A stretch of 64,000 bases of DNA from Mycobacteroides saopaulense. Lineage in GTDB: Bacteria; Actinomycetota; Actinomycetes; Mycobacteriales; Mycobacteriaceae. The DNA is taken from assembly GCF_001456355.1 (NCBI RefSeq), contig NZ_CP010271.1, positions 1,984,001 through 2,048,000 on the forward strand. The letters are read 5' to 3'. Every line of letters starts with the position of its first letter. Positions within the stretch are counted from its first letter, which is position 1. A program made the translations under genes and the position numbers. Shown one piece after another: positions 1 to 10,493 of this stretch. The notes under the pieces are model-generated. The model saw only the letters and a program-made list of their open reading frames with translations. It ran no database searches and was not told where the DNA came from.

Positions 1-1
1 G

Positions 2-1504
2 TTGCTCGGGTGTACGGCCGTGGGCGCGGACGACTCTTTCATCGCGCTAGGCGGTCATTCACTGCTGGCAAGCAAGCTCTCGGCCGCGATCCTGACCGAA
101 TGCGGGGTCGGGATCGAGATCCGCGAAATCTTGGAGCAGTCCACCGTCGCATCTCTGGCGCAACTGATCGATCAGCGCCGAAACGCCGACGCCGACGACG
201 CCGACGACTGCATGTGTGAGGCTGACCCGATCCCGTTACTTCCCAATGGTCGTCGGATGTACGAGCACGGAAACCCGCGCCGGCTTGCCGAGACCGCTGT
301 TTTCTGGTTGCCGGAGGGCATCACGCGATCGATGTTGGAGGAACTGTTCGGCGCTGTGGTCGGCGAGCACGAGGTGTTGCGCAGCCGCCTGGACCGCGAC
401 AACATGGCGCTGGTTCCGAGGTTGCGGCCCGCCCTGCGATTTGTGGAGATCGTCGCGGCGGATCCCGCCGACGTCGCGGGCGCCGAGATCGATCGCGCAG
501 TGGATCGGCTTGATCCGGAACAGGGCTGGATGCTCTCGGCCGTGTGGCTGCATCCCGACGGAGGGCCTGGCGCCCTTGTCCTGGCCGTGCATCACCTAGC
601 CGCAGACCCGATGTCCTGGCGGACAATCGTCGAAGGGCTGGAATCCCGCTGGCAGAGCCTGGTAACAGGCTCGGTACAGCCGCCGGTCCTGGCCGCCTCC
701 GGATATCGGCGGTGGGCCAACTCGTTGGTGGCGGCTGCCGGGGATGTGCGCAGCCTGCCATTCTGGATTGCCCAGCTCGACGGTGACGACCCGGAAATCG
801 GTTCGCGTCGAATCGTTCCCGAACGTGATCGGGAGGGTGATCTGGCGGTCACCGTCGAAGCGGCGCCGTGCGAGGTCACCACGCCGCTGCTGAACTCGGG
901 AATCCCGATGGATCAGCTTCTGATGGCTGCGGCCGCGCGCACCGTGGCTCAGTGGCGGCGCCGCCGAGGGCAAGCCGCGGTTGAGCCACTGTTGGCGGTG
1001 CAGGTGCCTGGGCGCAAGCACGCCACGGCGGCAACCGTGGGACCGCTCAGCACGACATATCCATTGCGTGTCGGTGGCGCCGATCCACTCGGGGTGGGCG
1101 CGCGCGGTTTGGTGGAGCGAATTGTGCGGCAGCACAGCGCAATGCCGGGGCGGAATATCGACTATGGGCTCTTGCGGTATCTACGTGCAGATTCCAGTGC
1201 CGTGTTGCGCAAGTACCGCGATCCACAGATCTTGTTGAACTATCTCGGGCATGACTTCGGATTCGAGGGCGAGCTGCTGCGCCGCGACGGAATGCTTTCG
1301 GTATCGGGTTCGCCGGTGCCAGAACCAGATTCGGCGGTTCGGCACGAACTCGACATTTCGGTGCTGATTATGGAAACCACCGAAGGGCCGTCCATCGGCA
1401 CACTGTGGCGCGCGATTCCGGAGGTGCTTGGCCGCTCCGAGGTCGCTGAGCTGCAGGCGATATGGCACGAACAGCTGGGGATCTTGGCGAAGGAGCAATG
1501 GTGA
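2..1504 (+). CDS. mbtF: Non-ribosomal peptide synthetase, C-terminal part (mycobactin synthetase, MbtF-like), 5' partial
   Basis: About 500 residues of the end of an NRPS whose start lies outside the window. A peptidyl carrier domain comes first, with the phosphopantetheine serine in GGHSL at residue 20. A condensation-superfamily domain fills residues 95-490, with the active-site HHLAAD near residue 197. The following SWR context and a late NYLGHDFG motif are typical of epimerization-type C domains. The stop overlaps the mbtG start, so the two are translationally coupled. Placement next to mbtG and mbtH makes this the terminal mycobactin-assembly enzyme, which loads and joins the last hydroxylysine unit. 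The MbtF assignment rests on context and domain order; MbtE cannot be excluded from a fragment. Confidence 0.8.
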   Translation: MLGCTAVGADDSFIALGGHSLLASKLSAAILTECGVGIEIREILEQSTVASLAQLIDQRRNADADDADDCMCEADPIPLLPNGRRMYEHGNPRRLAETAVFWLPEGITRSMLEELFGAVVGEHEVLRSRLDRDNMALVPRLRPALRFVEIVAADPADVAGAEIDRAVDRLDPEQGWMLSAVWLHPDGGPGALVLAVHHLAADPMSWRTIVEGLESRWQSLVTGSVQPPVLAASGYRRWANSLVAAAGDVRSLPFWIAQLDGDDPEIGSRRIVPERDREGDLAVTVEAAPCEVTTPLLNSGIPMDQLLMAAAARTVAQWRRRRGQAAVEPLLAVQVPGRKHATAATVGPLSTTYPLRVGGADPLGVGARGLVERIVRQHSAMPGRNIDYGLLRYLRADSSAVLRKYRDPQILLNYLGHDFGFEGELLRRDGMLSVSGSPVPEPDSAVRHELDISVLIMETTEGPSIGTLWRAIPEVLGRSEVAELQAIWHEQLGILAKEQW

Positions 1505-2790
1505 CATCGACATTGGCAGTGATAGGCGCGGGCGCCAAGGCGGTCGCGGTCGCGGCCAAGGCAGCCGTGCTGCGCGAGTGTGGTGTCGAGGTGCCCGATG
1601 TGGTGGCGATCGAACGTCAACAGGTCGGCGCCAACTGGCAGGCATGTGGCGGCTGGACGGACGGACAGCACCGGCTGGGGACCAGCCCCGAGAAGGATGT
1701 GGGCTTTCCGTACCGGTCCGCGGTACTGCCCGGACGCAATGCAGAGATCGATGCCCGGATGATGCGGCTGAGCTGGCAGTCTTACCTGGTTGCCACCGGT
1801 CAATTCGCGGAGTGGGTCGATCGCGACAAGCCGGCGCCAACGCATAAGCGGTGGGCCGACTACCTGACTTGGGTGGCCAACACGGTCGACATGAAGGTCG
1901 TACACGGCGAGGTGACAGGTCTGTCCATCGACGACAATCGATGGGTGGTGGGCACCAACGATTGCACCATGGCCGCGGACGCCGTGATGGTGACCGGACC
2001 CGGTCAACCGGAGCGCTCGGTGCTGCCCGAACATCCGAATGTCCTGTCCATCGCCGAGTTCTGGCGCCGCTGCGCCGGACCTACCCGGCTCACGGCAGAA
2101 CGCGTTGCGGTGATCGGTGGCGGCGAGACCGCCGCCTCGGTGCTCAACGAACTTTTCGGACACCGGGTTGCGACGGTCACTGTCATCTCGCCGGGCGTTA
2201 CGCTCTTCACCCGTGGTGAGGGCTATTTCGAGAACGCGCTATTCAGCGATCCGACCGGGTGGCTGCACCACACCATGGAGGAGCGGCGCGACGCCCTGAA
2301 CCGTACCGATCGTGGGGTGTTCTCGGCACGGGTGCAAGAGTCGTTGTTGGCCGATGACCGTATCCGCCATCTGCGCGGCAGGGTCGCCCACGCCGTTGCC
2401 CTCGAAGACCGGATAAGGCTGACGCTGCGCAGCGATCGTGCGGGCGAGCCGTTCGAGACCGTGCACGGGTTCGACCTGGTGATCGACGGCGCGGGCGCGG
2501 ATGCGCTGTGGTTCCTGCCGCTGTTCGACCAGAGCGCGCTCGATCTCATGGAGCTCAAACTGGGTGCCCCCGTGGACGGAAACGTCTTGCAGGAGTCTCT
2601 CGGTCACGATCTGTCGGTGAACGGCCTTACCCCAAAGCTGATCCTTCCGACGCTCTCGGGCCTGACCCAGGGCCCGGGGTTCCCCAATCTGAGCTGTCTC
2701 GGGTTGTTGTCGGATCGTGTGCTCGGTGGCCATAGCAGTACCGAATCGGCTCGTCATGGAAGGAAAACAGTTGAGTACCAACCCATTTGA
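1498..2790 (+). CDS. mbtG: Lysine N6-hydroxylase (mycobactin lysine monooxygenase)
   Basis: A 430-aa flavin-dependent N-hydroxylating monooxygenase. It hydroxylates lysine side chains to make the hydroxamate iron ligands of mycobactin. The N-terminal FAD loop ([15 protein letters not shown]) and a second dinucleotide motif ([15 protein letters not shown]) are clear. Long stretches match what I recall of M. tuberculosis MbtG, for example [19 protein letters not shown] and [19 protein letters not shown]. The start is ATG at 1498, or GTG at 1501, just after an AAGGAG ribosome site; both overlap the NRPS stop. The stop lies inside mbtH. The identification is firm. Confidence 0.95.
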   Translation: MVTSTLAVIGAGAKAVAVAAKAAVLRECGVEVPDVVAIERQQVGANWQACGGWTDGQHRLGTSPEKDVGFPYRSAVLPGRNAEIDARMMRLSWQSYLVATGQFAEWVDRDKPAPTHKRWADYLTWVANTVDMKVVHGEVTGLSIDDNRWVVGTNDCTMAADAVMVTGPGQPERSVLPEHPNVLSIAEFWRRCAGPTRLTAERVAVIGGGETAASVLNELFGHRVATVTVISPGVTLFTRGEGYFENALFSDPTGWLHHTMEERRDALNRTDRGVFSARVQESLLADDRIRHLRGRVAHAVALEDRIRLTLRSDRAGEPFETVHGFDLVIDGAGADALWFLPLFDQSALDLMELKLGAPVDGNVLQESLGHDLSVNGLTPKLILPTLSGLTQGPGFPNLSCLGLLSDRVLGGHSSTESARHGRKTVEYQPI

Positions 2791-2986
2791 TGACGATAGC
2801 GGCAGCTTCTACGTGCTGGTGAACGACGAGGAGCAATACAGTCTATGGCCCAAGGCCATTGAAGTCCCGGCGCAATGGCGCGTGGTTTTCGGCGACGCAT
2901 CGCGTGCGGAGTGCGTGGAGTACGTCGACGCCAACTGGACCGATATGCGCCCCAAGAGCTTGCGCGACGCGATGGCGGGCAGCTAG
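2771..2986 (+). CDS. mbtH: MbtH-like NRPS adenylation-domain partner
   Basis: A 71-aa MbtH family protein that binds NRPS adenylation domains and is needed for their folding or activity. The family signature is present: NPFDDDSG at the start, EQYSLWP, and [10 protein letters not shown] at the end. I chose TTG at 2771 because AAGGA lies 6-7 bases upstream and family members begin just before the NPF motif; an in-frame ATG at 2756 would add five residues. It overlaps the end of mbtG by 20 bases, which indicates coupled translation with the siderophore operon. Confidence 0.95.
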   Translation: MSTNPFDDDSGSFYVLVNDEEQYSLWPKAIEVPAQWRVVFGDASRAECVEYVDANWTDMRPKSLRDAMAGS

Positions 2987-2995
2987 ACAGGTCTG

Positions 2996-3820
2996 GTGAG
3001 CAGCGGCGAACCGGATCACACCGCAGTACGCACCGCGCTATGGCGGGCCTTGCATGTCGAGTTGGACCCCCCGCCGCACGTGCTGACCGATCTCGTCGGC
3101 TTGCAACTGGTGGCGCCCTCGGCGGATTGGCGTCGGCGCCCCGACATGGATCCGCGGGGTTCCACCGTGTCGCGCCTTGGCATGGTGGCGCGAGCCCGAT
3201 TCGTCGAGGACCTTGTCGACCGGCAGGGTGTCGGTCAATACGTCATTCTGGGCGCCGGGCTTGACACCTTCGTGCAGCGCCGCCCTGAGGCGGGGGAGCG
3301 GCTCACCGTCTTCGAGGTGGATCAGCCAGATACACAGGTGTGGAAGCGGAAGCGGCTGACCGAGTTGGGATTCGAGATTCCTGACTGGCAGCGGCTGGTC
3401 CCCGTCGACTTCGAAGCGGGCGGATCGTGGCGAGATCAGCTAGAGATCGCGGGCTTCCACCCCGGCAGACCGGCGGTGGTGGCGTCCACGGGTGTCAGCA
3501 TGTATCTGCACCGTGATGCCATCGTCGCGACTCTGCGCCAGTGTGCGTCCCTCGCGCCGGGTTCCATTCTCGCGATGACGTTTCTCTTGCCGTCGGAACT
3601 GCTCGATGAGCAGGACCGCGCGGTTCGGCAGGCAATCGTGGCGAGGGCGGCGGATTCGGGTACGCCCTGGGTCAGCTTCTTTTCACCCGCGCAGATGTTG
3701 TCCCTGGCGCAAGAATGCGGTTTTCCCGACGCATCCCACGTGCCCGGGCATGAACTCATCGAGCGTTACGTGCCCGGCACCGGGCTGTCCGCCGAGGAAT
3801 TCCTGGTGGCCACCACCTAG
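2996..3820 (+). CDS. SAM-dependent methyltransferase, leucine carboxyl methyltransferase-type family
   Basis: A 274-aa class I methyltransferase of the LCM/Omt family that is expanded in mycobacteria. Motif I is VILGAGLDTF, followed by the acidic ribose-binding segment FEVDQPDTQ. The GTG start lies nine bases after the mbtH stop, so it is probably cotranscribed with the mycobactin genes. A role in siderophore tailoring is possible but is inference from position only. Its stop codon interlocks with that of irtB on the other strand (four-base overlap), so the two operons converge with no terminator space between them. Confidence 0.85.
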   Translation: MSSGEPDHTAVRTALWRALHVELDPPPHVLTDLVGLQLVAPSADWRRRPDMDPRGSTVSRLGMVARARFVEDLVDRQGVGQYVILGAGLDTFVQRRPEAGERLTVFEVDQPDTQVWKRKRLTELGFEIPDWQRLVPVDFEAGGSWRDQLEIAGFHPGRPAVVASTGVSMYLHRDAIVATLRQCASLAPGSILAMTFLLPSELLDEQDRAVRQAIVARAADSGTPWVSFFSPAQMLSLAQECGFPDASHVPGHELIERYVPGTGLSAEEFLVATT

Positions 3821-5565
3821 TTGGATGCCGCTGCGATACGCCAGCCGGAGGTCGACTCCTGCTGGCGCCAGAACTCGGCGAAACGTCCTCCGCGGGCGCT
3901 GAGTTCTGGGATCGAGCCTTGCTCGACTACTTGCCCCTCATCCACGAACAACACATGATCTGCGTTGCGGATCGCGCTGAGCCGGTGGGCGATCATGACC
4001 CGCGTCCGGACTCGCGGATCGTTTCCGATGGCCTCGGTGACCGCAGTCTCGTTCTCGGTATCCAGGGCGCTGGTGGCCTCGTCGATCAACAGAATGGGAG
4101 CGGGTTTCACGAGAGCGCGCGCGATGCTCACCCGTTGGCGCTCGCCGCCGGACAATGCTGTGCCGGCCTCGCCGACCCGGGAATGCTCGGCGTCGGGTAG
4201 GCGGCCCACGATCTCGTCCACCCGCGCGAGTGCCATTGCCCGGCTGGCTTCTTCGTCTCCAGCAGTGGGGTGCCCGGCGAGAATGTTGTCCCGGATCGGC
4301 CCGTCAAACAGGTAGGGATGCTGGAAGACCATGCTGACCAAGGCACGCCGGGTGGCGGTGTCCACGGTGGCGACATCGGTTCCGTCGATCAGGATCTGGC
4401 CGCTGACCGGTTGCTGCAGGCCCGCGATGAGCGAGAGGATGGTGCTCTTCCCGGAACCGGAGGGTCCGACGATGGCGGTTGTGGTCCCCGGCTGCAAGGT
4501 GAAGTCGATGCCCTTGAGGACCTGTTCCTCGGCACCGTCGTAGCTGAACCCGACATCGCGGAATTCGATGCGGGGCGCAGGCGTCTCGGCAGAGGCAATC
4601 GCGTCTCCCGGCTGGTCCACGGCATCGGTCGAGATGATCGTGTGCAGGCGTTCGAAAACCCCACGCGAGTTCTCGACGGCGGAGGCCAGGCCCGCCAGTA
4701 CGGTGAACGGTTCCAAGAAGCGCACCACCACGACCATCAGAGCCACCGCCTCCGGCGCCCCGATTTCGCCGCCCAGCGCCAGCACCGTCGTGGTCCCGGC
4801 CAACAGGATGAGCGCAATTTGGCTCACGATGGTGAACATCAGCTGACCGGGGATCTGGAACAGCAGGAGCCGCATGGTCGCACCGCGGGCCACCGCGACC
4901 GCCTCGCCGGTCTGGCTGCGGGCGGGGGCGACGCGCCGGCTCGCCCGGAGTGCGGCCTGGGTGCGCGCAAACTCCAGGATTCGTTCGGTGAGCAAGCTGT
5001 GCGCCTTGGCGTCTGCCTCGTCGGCCGATCGCACGATCCGGATGCTCGCGAGCAACGCGCCCAGCAGCAATGGCAGGCTGATCGCTGCGGCCACACCGAG
5101 CTTCCAGGAGATGAAGAACAGCCCAGTCGTGATGGCTGCCGGCAACAACACGGCGCCGAGGAGCGGGGTGAGCAGATTCGCGATGAACCCCACCAGATCT
5201 GGGCCTCCGGAGGAGATGGCCTGGCGGGCCATGGCAGTGCGCTCGGCGGTGAACCATCCCAGCGGAATGTGGGTGAGCCGGTCGGCCACCCGATGCTGCG
5301 AGTCGTTCAGCAGCGCGAAACCGATGCGATAACCGATGCGCGCCTGCGCGGTATCCACGATCCATCCGCCCACCGTCACGGCCGTGAGCACGCCGAGCCA
5401 GGGCAGAGCATCGCTGGGGGTTGCGCCGAAGAGGGCACCGAGCAGAGGCACCAACAGAAGGCAGCCCGCTGCACGCAACGCGACCGACACCAGCGACAGC
5501 ACGATGTATGCCCACAGCGGCCCGCGGTGGCCGGGGGGAATCAACCGAATCAGGTTGGAAATCAT
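3817..5565 (-). CDS. irtB: Iron-siderophore ABC transporter, permease/ATPase subunit IrtB
   Basis: A 582-aa half-transporter with an N-terminal six-helix domain (about residues 15-300) and a C-terminal ABC ATPase. Walker [10 protein letters not shown] is at about 367-375, the signature LSGGERQR near 471, and Walker B ILLIDEA near 492. IrtA and IrtB form the inner-membrane heterodimer that imports iron-loaded (carboxy)mycobactin in mycobacteria. The ATG overlaps the irtA stop (ATGA), as in a coupled two-subunit operon. It converges on the mycobactin genes. Confidence 0.95.
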   Translation of the reverse strand: MISNLIRLIPPGHRGPLWAYIVLSLVSVALRAAGCLLLVPLLGALFGATPSDALPWLGVLTAVTVGGWIVDTAQARIGYRIGFALLNDSQHRVADRLTHIPLGWFTAERTAMARQAISSGGPDLVGFIANLLTPLLGAVLLPAAITTGLFFISWKLGVAAAISLPLLLGALLASIRIVRSADEADAKAHSLLTERILEFARTQAALRASRRVAPARSQTGEAVAVARGATMRLLLFQIPGQLMFTIVSQIALILLAGTTTVLALGGEIGAPEAVALMVVVVRFLEPFTVLAGLASAVENSRGVFERLHTIISTDAVDQPGDAIASAETPAPRIEFRDVGFSYDGAEEQVLKGIDFTLQPGTTTAIVGPSGSGKSTILSLIAGLQQPVSGQILIDGTDVATVDTATRRALVSMVFQHPYLFDGPIRDNILAGHPTAGDEEASRAMALARVDEIVGRLPDAEHSRVGEAGTALSGGERQRVSIARALVKPAPILLIDEATSALDTENETAVTEAIGNDPRVRTRVMIAHRLSAIRNADHVLFVDEGQVVEQGSIPELSARGGRFAEFWRQQESTSGWRIAAASN

Positions 5566-8147
5566 CAGATGTTCTCCCCGGCAAGTACGACCGACGGTTC
5601 TTCGAGGCGGCCTTCCCACAGTCGCCGGTACCGCCCTTGGGCGGCCACCAGCTCGGCATGGGTGCCGATCTCGACGACGTGTCCGTGGTCGAGGACCACG
5701 ATCTGGTCGGCATCGGCGATGGTGTGCAGGCGGTGGGCGATGACCAGCACCGTCCGGTTGTGGATCAGCCTGCCGAGCGCCTGTTGTACCAGGTACTCGG
5801 ATTCGGGATCGGCGAAGGCGGTGGCCTCGTCGAGGATCAGGATCGGGGTGTCCGCCAGCAGTGCGCGGGCGATGGTGAGCCGCTGCTTTTCACCCCCGGA
5901 AAGCTGGGTGTTGGTATCCAGCACGGTGTCGTATCCGTTGGGAAGACGCAGAATTCGTTCGTGTATCTGTGCGTCCCGGGCGGCCGATTCGACTTCGACG
6001 TCGGTGGCTTCGGGGCGGGCCAACGCGATGTTCTCCCGGACGGTGCCGGCGACCAGTTGCACATCCTGGAAGACGAATCCCACCTTGGTGTACAGCTCGT
6101 CAGGGCTGAGTGCTCGGATATCGGTGCCGTCGATTCGGATGGTGCCGCCCTCGACGTCGTGGAAGCGGGCGAGCAGGGAGGCCAGGGTGGACTTGCCCGA
6201 GCCGGACGGGCCGACGAGGGCGGTGACGGTTCCCGGTCGCAGCGTCAACGTCACGTCGTGAATAACGGGTGCTCCGGGCCGATAGCCGAAGGTCACGTTC
6301 TCGAAAGACACGGAGGAGACCTGGTCGGCGCCCGCAGGTGCCTCGATGAGGCCCAGTTCCGTCTCGTCCAGGACGACGGCGATATGCCGCGCCGCTTCGA
6401 CGCCGCCGCGAATGCCGCCGAGTCCGTATGCGATTCCCAGCAGCCGGGTGCCGAATGTGGTGCCGAGCACGAGGAACGGCAGCAGTGTCTCGGGCCGCAT
6501 CGTCCCCGCGACGACGAATAGGGTGCCGGCCGCGGCGATGATCCACAGGAATGTCGTGGGCCTGGTGGCCAGGTCCATGAATGTCTTCTTGCCGATGAAC
6601 GGCCGCTGCCATTCGTTGAGGAAGGTGATGTACTCGTCGAGCTTGCGCTTGAACGAGGATGCCGCGGCACCGCCGAACACGCGGATCACCGGTTGTCCTT
6701 CGAGATAGGCGGCCGATTCGCCGCTCATTCTCTCGGTCCATCGGGAGGCCTCGATGATCTTGGGGCCGCTCTGGAACATCATCGTCGCCGTCGTCACCAC
6801 GTGGATGAGAATCGGGATGAGAAGGATGAGAGCCATCCGCCAGTCGACGATGAACAGGTACACCAGCACGGCGACCGGCCCGACCACGGCTGCCACCGCG
6901 TCCGGGATCGCGTGGGTGATCAGGTAGTGCAGGGACAGGGTGTCGTCCTGGATGAGCTTTTTGACCGATCCGGAGCCGCGCTGGGTGAACCACCCCAGCG
7001 GAACTCGGGAGAGTTTGTCCAGTAGTCGGCGCCGGATGCTCGCGCTGAACCGGATATCCACCACGTGTAGCCACAGGGTGAGAGCGGTGCCGAGTGCTGC
7101 GCCCAGTACCAACAGCACGAGGAAGATGAATCCGGTATGCCACAAACGGGTTTCGTCGGCGCCGGCCAACAGCAACCGGGTGAGTTCGACGAGCACGACG
7201 AACGGGGCCAGTTCGACCAGGGTGATGATCACTTGCAATATGCCGCTGGCGATCATCTGCTTCTTGACAGGTGCCAGCAATTCACCCGCGGCCTGTGACC
7301 GCCACCGTCCTTGCGGGACAGCGGCTTCGGGCGCGGGCGCAGGCCTGGCCGCGGGAGTCGGGGCGGAGGGCTTCGGAGCCGGTGCCTGATGAGCCTCGGT
7401 GTCGCCGCGGCGGCTTCCCATCGCGCGGCCAAAGGTCCAGTAGGCCGCGGCGTGCAGCTCGCTCTTCGGGAAACCGAACTCGTCCTTCAATCGCTTGCGT
7501 AAATGCTTGAGCGATCCTGCCTCGGGTCCGGCCCACGCGTACCAGTTGGACCAATCGCGCGCCTCGATGGCGGCCGCGAGCGAGGTCTCGTCGATTCGGT
7601 CCACCCAATGCAACTGTCGCCGGGGATGGTCTGTCAGTGGAATGAGTTCGTCGTTGGGGTCGTGTCGTTCCAGGTACACCTCGACGTCTACGTCCGCGGG
7701 CAGCGCGGCCAGGATCGAGTTGATGGCGGGAATGGACGCGGCATCACCGATGAGAAGGAACCCGGCCGGCAGGTCCTCGGGGATCTCGAAGCGTGACGAG
7801 CCGAAGGACACCACCGGAATCGTCATTCCTGGTCGCACCGCCGCTGCCCACTGGCAGGCGGGGCCCGCCGGCTCGTGGATGACGACGTCGATGGTGAACT
7901 CGCCCGTGCCCTCGTTCGTGGACACGATCGTGTATGCGCGTTGGTGCTCGGTGCTGCCGCCGTCGGGGTCGGGGAACCAGAACCGGAGCCACTCGGCGGG
8001 GGTGTGCAGCAGGTCTTCGAAGAGCGTCGGTGCGGACATCTCGATCCGTACGCAGTTCGGCGCGACGGGTGTGGTGCCGACGACGGTCGCCACGTGATCG
8101 CGCGCCCCGAGCCCGCGCAGCACCGCGCCCTGGAACCCTCTACCCAT
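5565..8147 (-). CDS. irtA: Iron-siderophore ABC transporter with siderophore-interacting reductase domain, IrtA
   Basis: An 860-aa three-part protein. Residues 1-240 form a cytoplasmic siderophore-interacting FAD domain with the flavin motif RAYT at 70-73 and a GDAASIPA pyridine-nucleotide segment. An Ala/Pro linker (about 253-280) leads to the membrane domain (300-590) and an ABC ATPase with Walker A at 646-654, LSGGEKQR, and ILILDEA. In the family the FAD domain reduces ferric siderophore as it is imported. It is the first gene of the irtAB operon and has an IdeR-like box directly upstream. Confidence 0.96.
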   Translation of the reverse strand: MGRGFQGAVLRGLGARDHVATVVGTTPVAPNCVRIEMSAPTLFEDLLHTPAEWLRFWFPDPDGGSTEHQRAYTIVSTNEGTGEFTIDVVIHEPAGPACQWAAAVRPGMTIPVVSFGSSRFEIPEDLPAGFLLIGDAASIPAINSILAALPADVDVEVYLERHDPNDELIPLTDHPRRQLHWVDRIDETSLAAAIEARDWSNWYAWAGPEAGSLKHLRKRLKDEFGFPKSELHAAAYWTFGRAMGSRRGDTEAHQAPAPKPSAPTPAARPAPAPEAAVPQGRWRSQAAGELLAPVKKQMIASGILQVIITLVELAPFVVLVELTRLLLAGADETRLWHTGFIFLVLLVLGAALGTALTLWLHVVDIRFSASIRRRLLDKLSRVPLGWFTQRGSGSVKKLIQDDTLSLHYLITHAIPDAVAAVVGPVAVLVYLFIVDWRMALILLIPILIHVVTTATMMFQSGPKIIEASRWTERMSGESAAYLEGQPVIRVFGGAAASSFKRKLDEYITFLNEWQRPFIGKKTFMDLATRPTTFLWIIAAAGTLFVVAGTMRPETLLPFLVLGTTFGTRLLGIAYGLGGIRGGVEAARHIAVVLDETELGLIEAPAGADQVSSVSFENVTFGYRPGAPVIHDVTLTLRPGTVTALVGPSGSGKSTLASLLARFHDVEGGTIRIDGTDIRALSPDELYTKVGFVFQDVQLVAGTVRENIALARPEATDVEVESAARDAQIHERILRLPNGYDTVLDTNTQLSGGEKQRLTIARALLADTPILILDEATAFADPESEYLVQQALGRLIHNRTVLVIAHRLHTIADADQIVVLDHGHVVEIGTHAELVAAQGRYRRLWEGRLEEPSVVLAGENI

Positions 8148-8180
8148 GCTTATGTGACCTCTGTTCGTGCCCGCCTTTAC

Positions 8181-8199
8181 TTAGCCCATCCTAACCTAA
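8181..8199 (-). promoter_or_regulatory. IdeR-type iron box upstream of irtA
   Basis: On the minus strand the 19 bases begin TTAGGTTAGG and end GGGCTAA. This matches about 15 of 19 positions of the mycobacterial iron box TTAGGTTAGSCTAACCTAA. It lies 34 bases before the irtA start, where bound IdeR would block transcription under iron sufficiency. The left half-site is perfect and the right one is degenerate. Confidence 0.75.
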
Positions 8200-8214
8200 G
8201 CGGTATGGGCGGGG

Positions 8215-9585
8215 TCAGGCACGAACGACGTCATCCTCTGACTGGGGCGGTTCGGCGTCATCGGGATCTGCGCAGGGGATATCGGTGCCCGCGATGGAGG
8301 CTCCGGCCGTCTCGATGAGGAATGGCAGGGCACAGAGCCCGATCACACACGCCAGCATCAAGTAGGCGGCGGGGAACAGATCCCAGCCCGTCTTGTCCAC
8401 CATGAGGTCGTTCACCAGCGGCGCGGTGCCCCCGAAAGCAGCGGTGGACAGGTTGTAGGAGATCGCGAATCCGGCATAGCGAACCTGAGTGGGGAACATG
8501 CAGGGGAAGGTCGCGGTGATGGTGGACAGCTGCGGTATGTACAGCAACCCGAGAACCGCGAAACCAACTATGGCCCAGACGAATCCCTGCCCCATCAGCC
8601 AGAACATCGGTAGTGAGAGCGCGAAGAGGCCGGTCAGGGAAAACAGCCACATGGGCTTGCGCCCCACCCGGTCCGACAGCGCTCCGCAGAACGGCAGGAA
8701 CGCCATCATGGCGATCTCGCCGATCAGGATCACGATCTGGCCCTGAGTCTCGGTCATGCCGAGTCTGGTCTTGAGGTAGGTCGGCTGATAGCTGAGCAGG
8801 GTGTAGTTGGTGATGTTCAGTGCGATCACCAGCAGCATCATCACGATCATGGGCCGCTTGTATTCGCTGACGAGATCGCGGAGGCGGTGCAGTGCCGATT
8901 CTTGGCCCTCCGGCTCGTGCTCCTGCATGTCGACGAACAGCGGTGGATCGTCGAGGCGGCTGCGCAGATACCAACCGATCAGACCCATCGGCAGCGCGAC
9001 GAGGAACGGAATGCGCCAGCCCCATGAGTGCATCGCCTCGTCGCTGAGGGTGGCATCCAGGACGAGGACGAATGCGGCACCGGTTGCGAAGCCGCCCAAG
9101 GTCCCGAACTCGAGGAAGGAGCCATACTTGCCGCGCTTCTTGGCGGGCGCGAACTCGGCCATAAACGTTGCTGCGCCGCCGTATTCGCCGCCGGTGGAGA
9201 ATCCCTGCACGACACGCAGCAGAATCAACAGTGCAGGTGCGGCCATACCGATGCTTGCCCAACTGGGCAGCACGCCGATGAGTGTGGTGGACAACGCCAT
9301 CAGCACGATGGTGATGGCCATGACGCTCTTGCGCCCCAACCTGTCGCCCAGTGGTCCCCAGACCATGCCGCCCAGGGGCCGCAGCAGGAAGGAGATCGCG
9401 TACCCCAGCATGGTGAATGCGGTGCCCAGGGTGGGGAAGAAGGCCTGCGTCAGGAAGGTGGTGGTGGCCGCGTAGACGCCGTAGTCATACCACTCGGTGG
9501 CGTTACCCATCGCCGATGCCGTAATGGCCCGGTGTAGCTGCCGCCGGCCCTCTGGGGCCTCGAAGTCCGGGCCGGCGGCCGCCAT
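8215..9585 (-). CDS. MFS transporter, metabolite:H+ symporter (ProP-like) family, probable ectoine/betaine transporter
   Basis: A 456-aa, roughly 12-helix transporter. It shows the MHS signatures ASAMGNATEWYDYGVYA at the first helix, GDRLGRKSVM in loop 2-3, and RVVQGFSTGGEYGGA. ProP-type symporters take up compatible solutes with protons. The ATG start overlaps the ectD stop (ATGA), making it the last gene of the ectABCD operon, so recapture of leaked (hydroxy)ectoine is its likely job. Substrate is inferred from position; the C-terminal coiled coil of osmosensing ProP is not evident. Confidence 0.85.
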   Translation of the reverse strand: MAAAGPDFEAPEGRRQLHRAITASAMGNATEWYDYGVYAATTTFLTQAFFPTLGTAFTMLGYAISFLLRPLGGMVWGPLGDRLGRKSVMAITIVLMALSTTLIGVLPSWASIGMAAPALLILLRVVQGFSTGGEYGGAATFMAEFAPAKKRGKYGSFLEFGTLGGFATGAAFVLVLDATLSDEAMHSWGWRIPFLVALPMGLIGWYLRSRLDDPPLFVDMQEHEPEGQESALHRLRDLVSEYKRPMIVMMLLVIALNITNYTLLSYQPTYLKTRLGMTETQGQIVILIGEIAMMAFLPFCGALSDRVGRKPMWLFSLTGLFALSLPMFWLMGQGFVWAIVGFAVLGLLYIPQLSTITATFPCMFPTQVRYAGFAISYNLSTAAFGGTAPLVNDLMVDKTGWDLFPAAYLMLACVIGLCALPFLIETAGASIAGTDIPCADPDDAEPPQSEDDVVRA

Positions 9586-10493
9586 CAGATGCTGCTCGGC
9601 GATCGGGGGGTCAGCGGCGTGAAGTCTCGCGCGGCGATGTACTCGGGGCGCGGTTCGTATCCGGCGAAGGGTTTCTGCGGGGTGTTCTCCACCGAGTTGA
9701 ACACCAGGAACACGTTCGAGCGTGGATAGGGACTGATGTTCGACCCCGATCCGTGCATCAAATTGCAGTCGAACCACAGCGCATCACCGGGCTGGCCAAG
9801 GAATAGTTCGATGCCACTCGTGACGGCGGCCTCGGCAAGCGTTTGGGTAGACGGCACGCCGATCTCTTGTTCCACCAATGACTTCCGATGGTTGTCGCGC
9901 GGCGTCGCGCCTACACAGGGATAGAAGGTGCGATGCGTGCCCGGCATCACCTGCAGCGTCCCGTTGTAGGCGACGTTGACGGTCAACGCGATCGAGCACG
10001 ACACCGTGCGCATCTGGGGTAGCCCGTCTTCGGTGTGCCAGGTCTCGAAGTCCGAATGCCAATAGAAGCCGCGCCCCCGGAACGCGGGCATGGCGTTGAT
10101 GCGGGACTGATGCAGGTATACGGGCCCGCCCAACAGCTGTTCGGCGACATCGAGAACACCCGGCGAGCACGCCACATCCATCACCACCGAACTCAGCACG
10201 TGCGCCTCGAAGATGGAACGCACCTCCTGTGATCCGGCCTCCCTGATGATCCTCGGGTCATCGCCGAGTTGCGATGGAACCCTGTCGATCTCGCTTCTCA
10301 ATGCGGAGACGGTCGCGTCGTAGACGGTGCTGGGCCGGATCAGGAAGCCTTGCTCCGACATCTGAGTCAATGCCGGCGGGGCCAGCGGCCCCTCGTCGGC
10401 TGCGCCCCAGACGACGGGCTCGCTCCGCACGATCGGTGGCTGTTCGGCCTCCAGGCGGCTGGGGTAGCGATCGGTGATCGCGGGGGCGCTCAT
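9585..10493 (-). CDS. ectD: Ectoine hydroxylase
   Basis: A 302-aa Fe(II)/2-oxoglutarate dioxygenase of the phytanoyl-CoA hydroxylase family that converts ectoine to 5-hydroxyectoine. The iron-binding HxD is visible in YWHSDFETWHTEDGLP, and the distal His in LMHGSGSN. That segment (residues about 150-165) is the EctD signature. The start at 10493 is chosen because ATGA overlaps the ectC stop. It shares its fold with the solitary dioxygenase at 44804 but is clearly the true EctD. Confidence 0.95.
   Translation of the reverse strand: MSAPAITDRYPSRLEAEQPPIVRSEPVVWGAADEGPLAPPALTQMSEQGFLIRPSTVYDATVSALRSEIDRVPSQLGDDPRIIREAGSQEVRSIFEAHVLSSVVMDVACSPGVLDVAEQLLGGPVYLHQSRINAMPAFRGRGFYWHSDFETWHTEDGLPQMRTVSCSIALTVNVAYNGTLQVMPGTHRTFYPCVGATPRDNHRKSLVEQEIGVPSTQTLAEAAVTSGIELFLGQPGDALWFDCNLMHGSGSNISPYPRSNVFLVFNSVENTPQKPFAGYEPRPEYIAARDFTPLTPRSPSSI

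Noticed and set aside
4270-6261. 663-aa plus-strand open frame
   Set aside because: It runs antisense through irtB and irtA, whose motifs are complete; its product is low-complexity and charged, an artefact of high GC.
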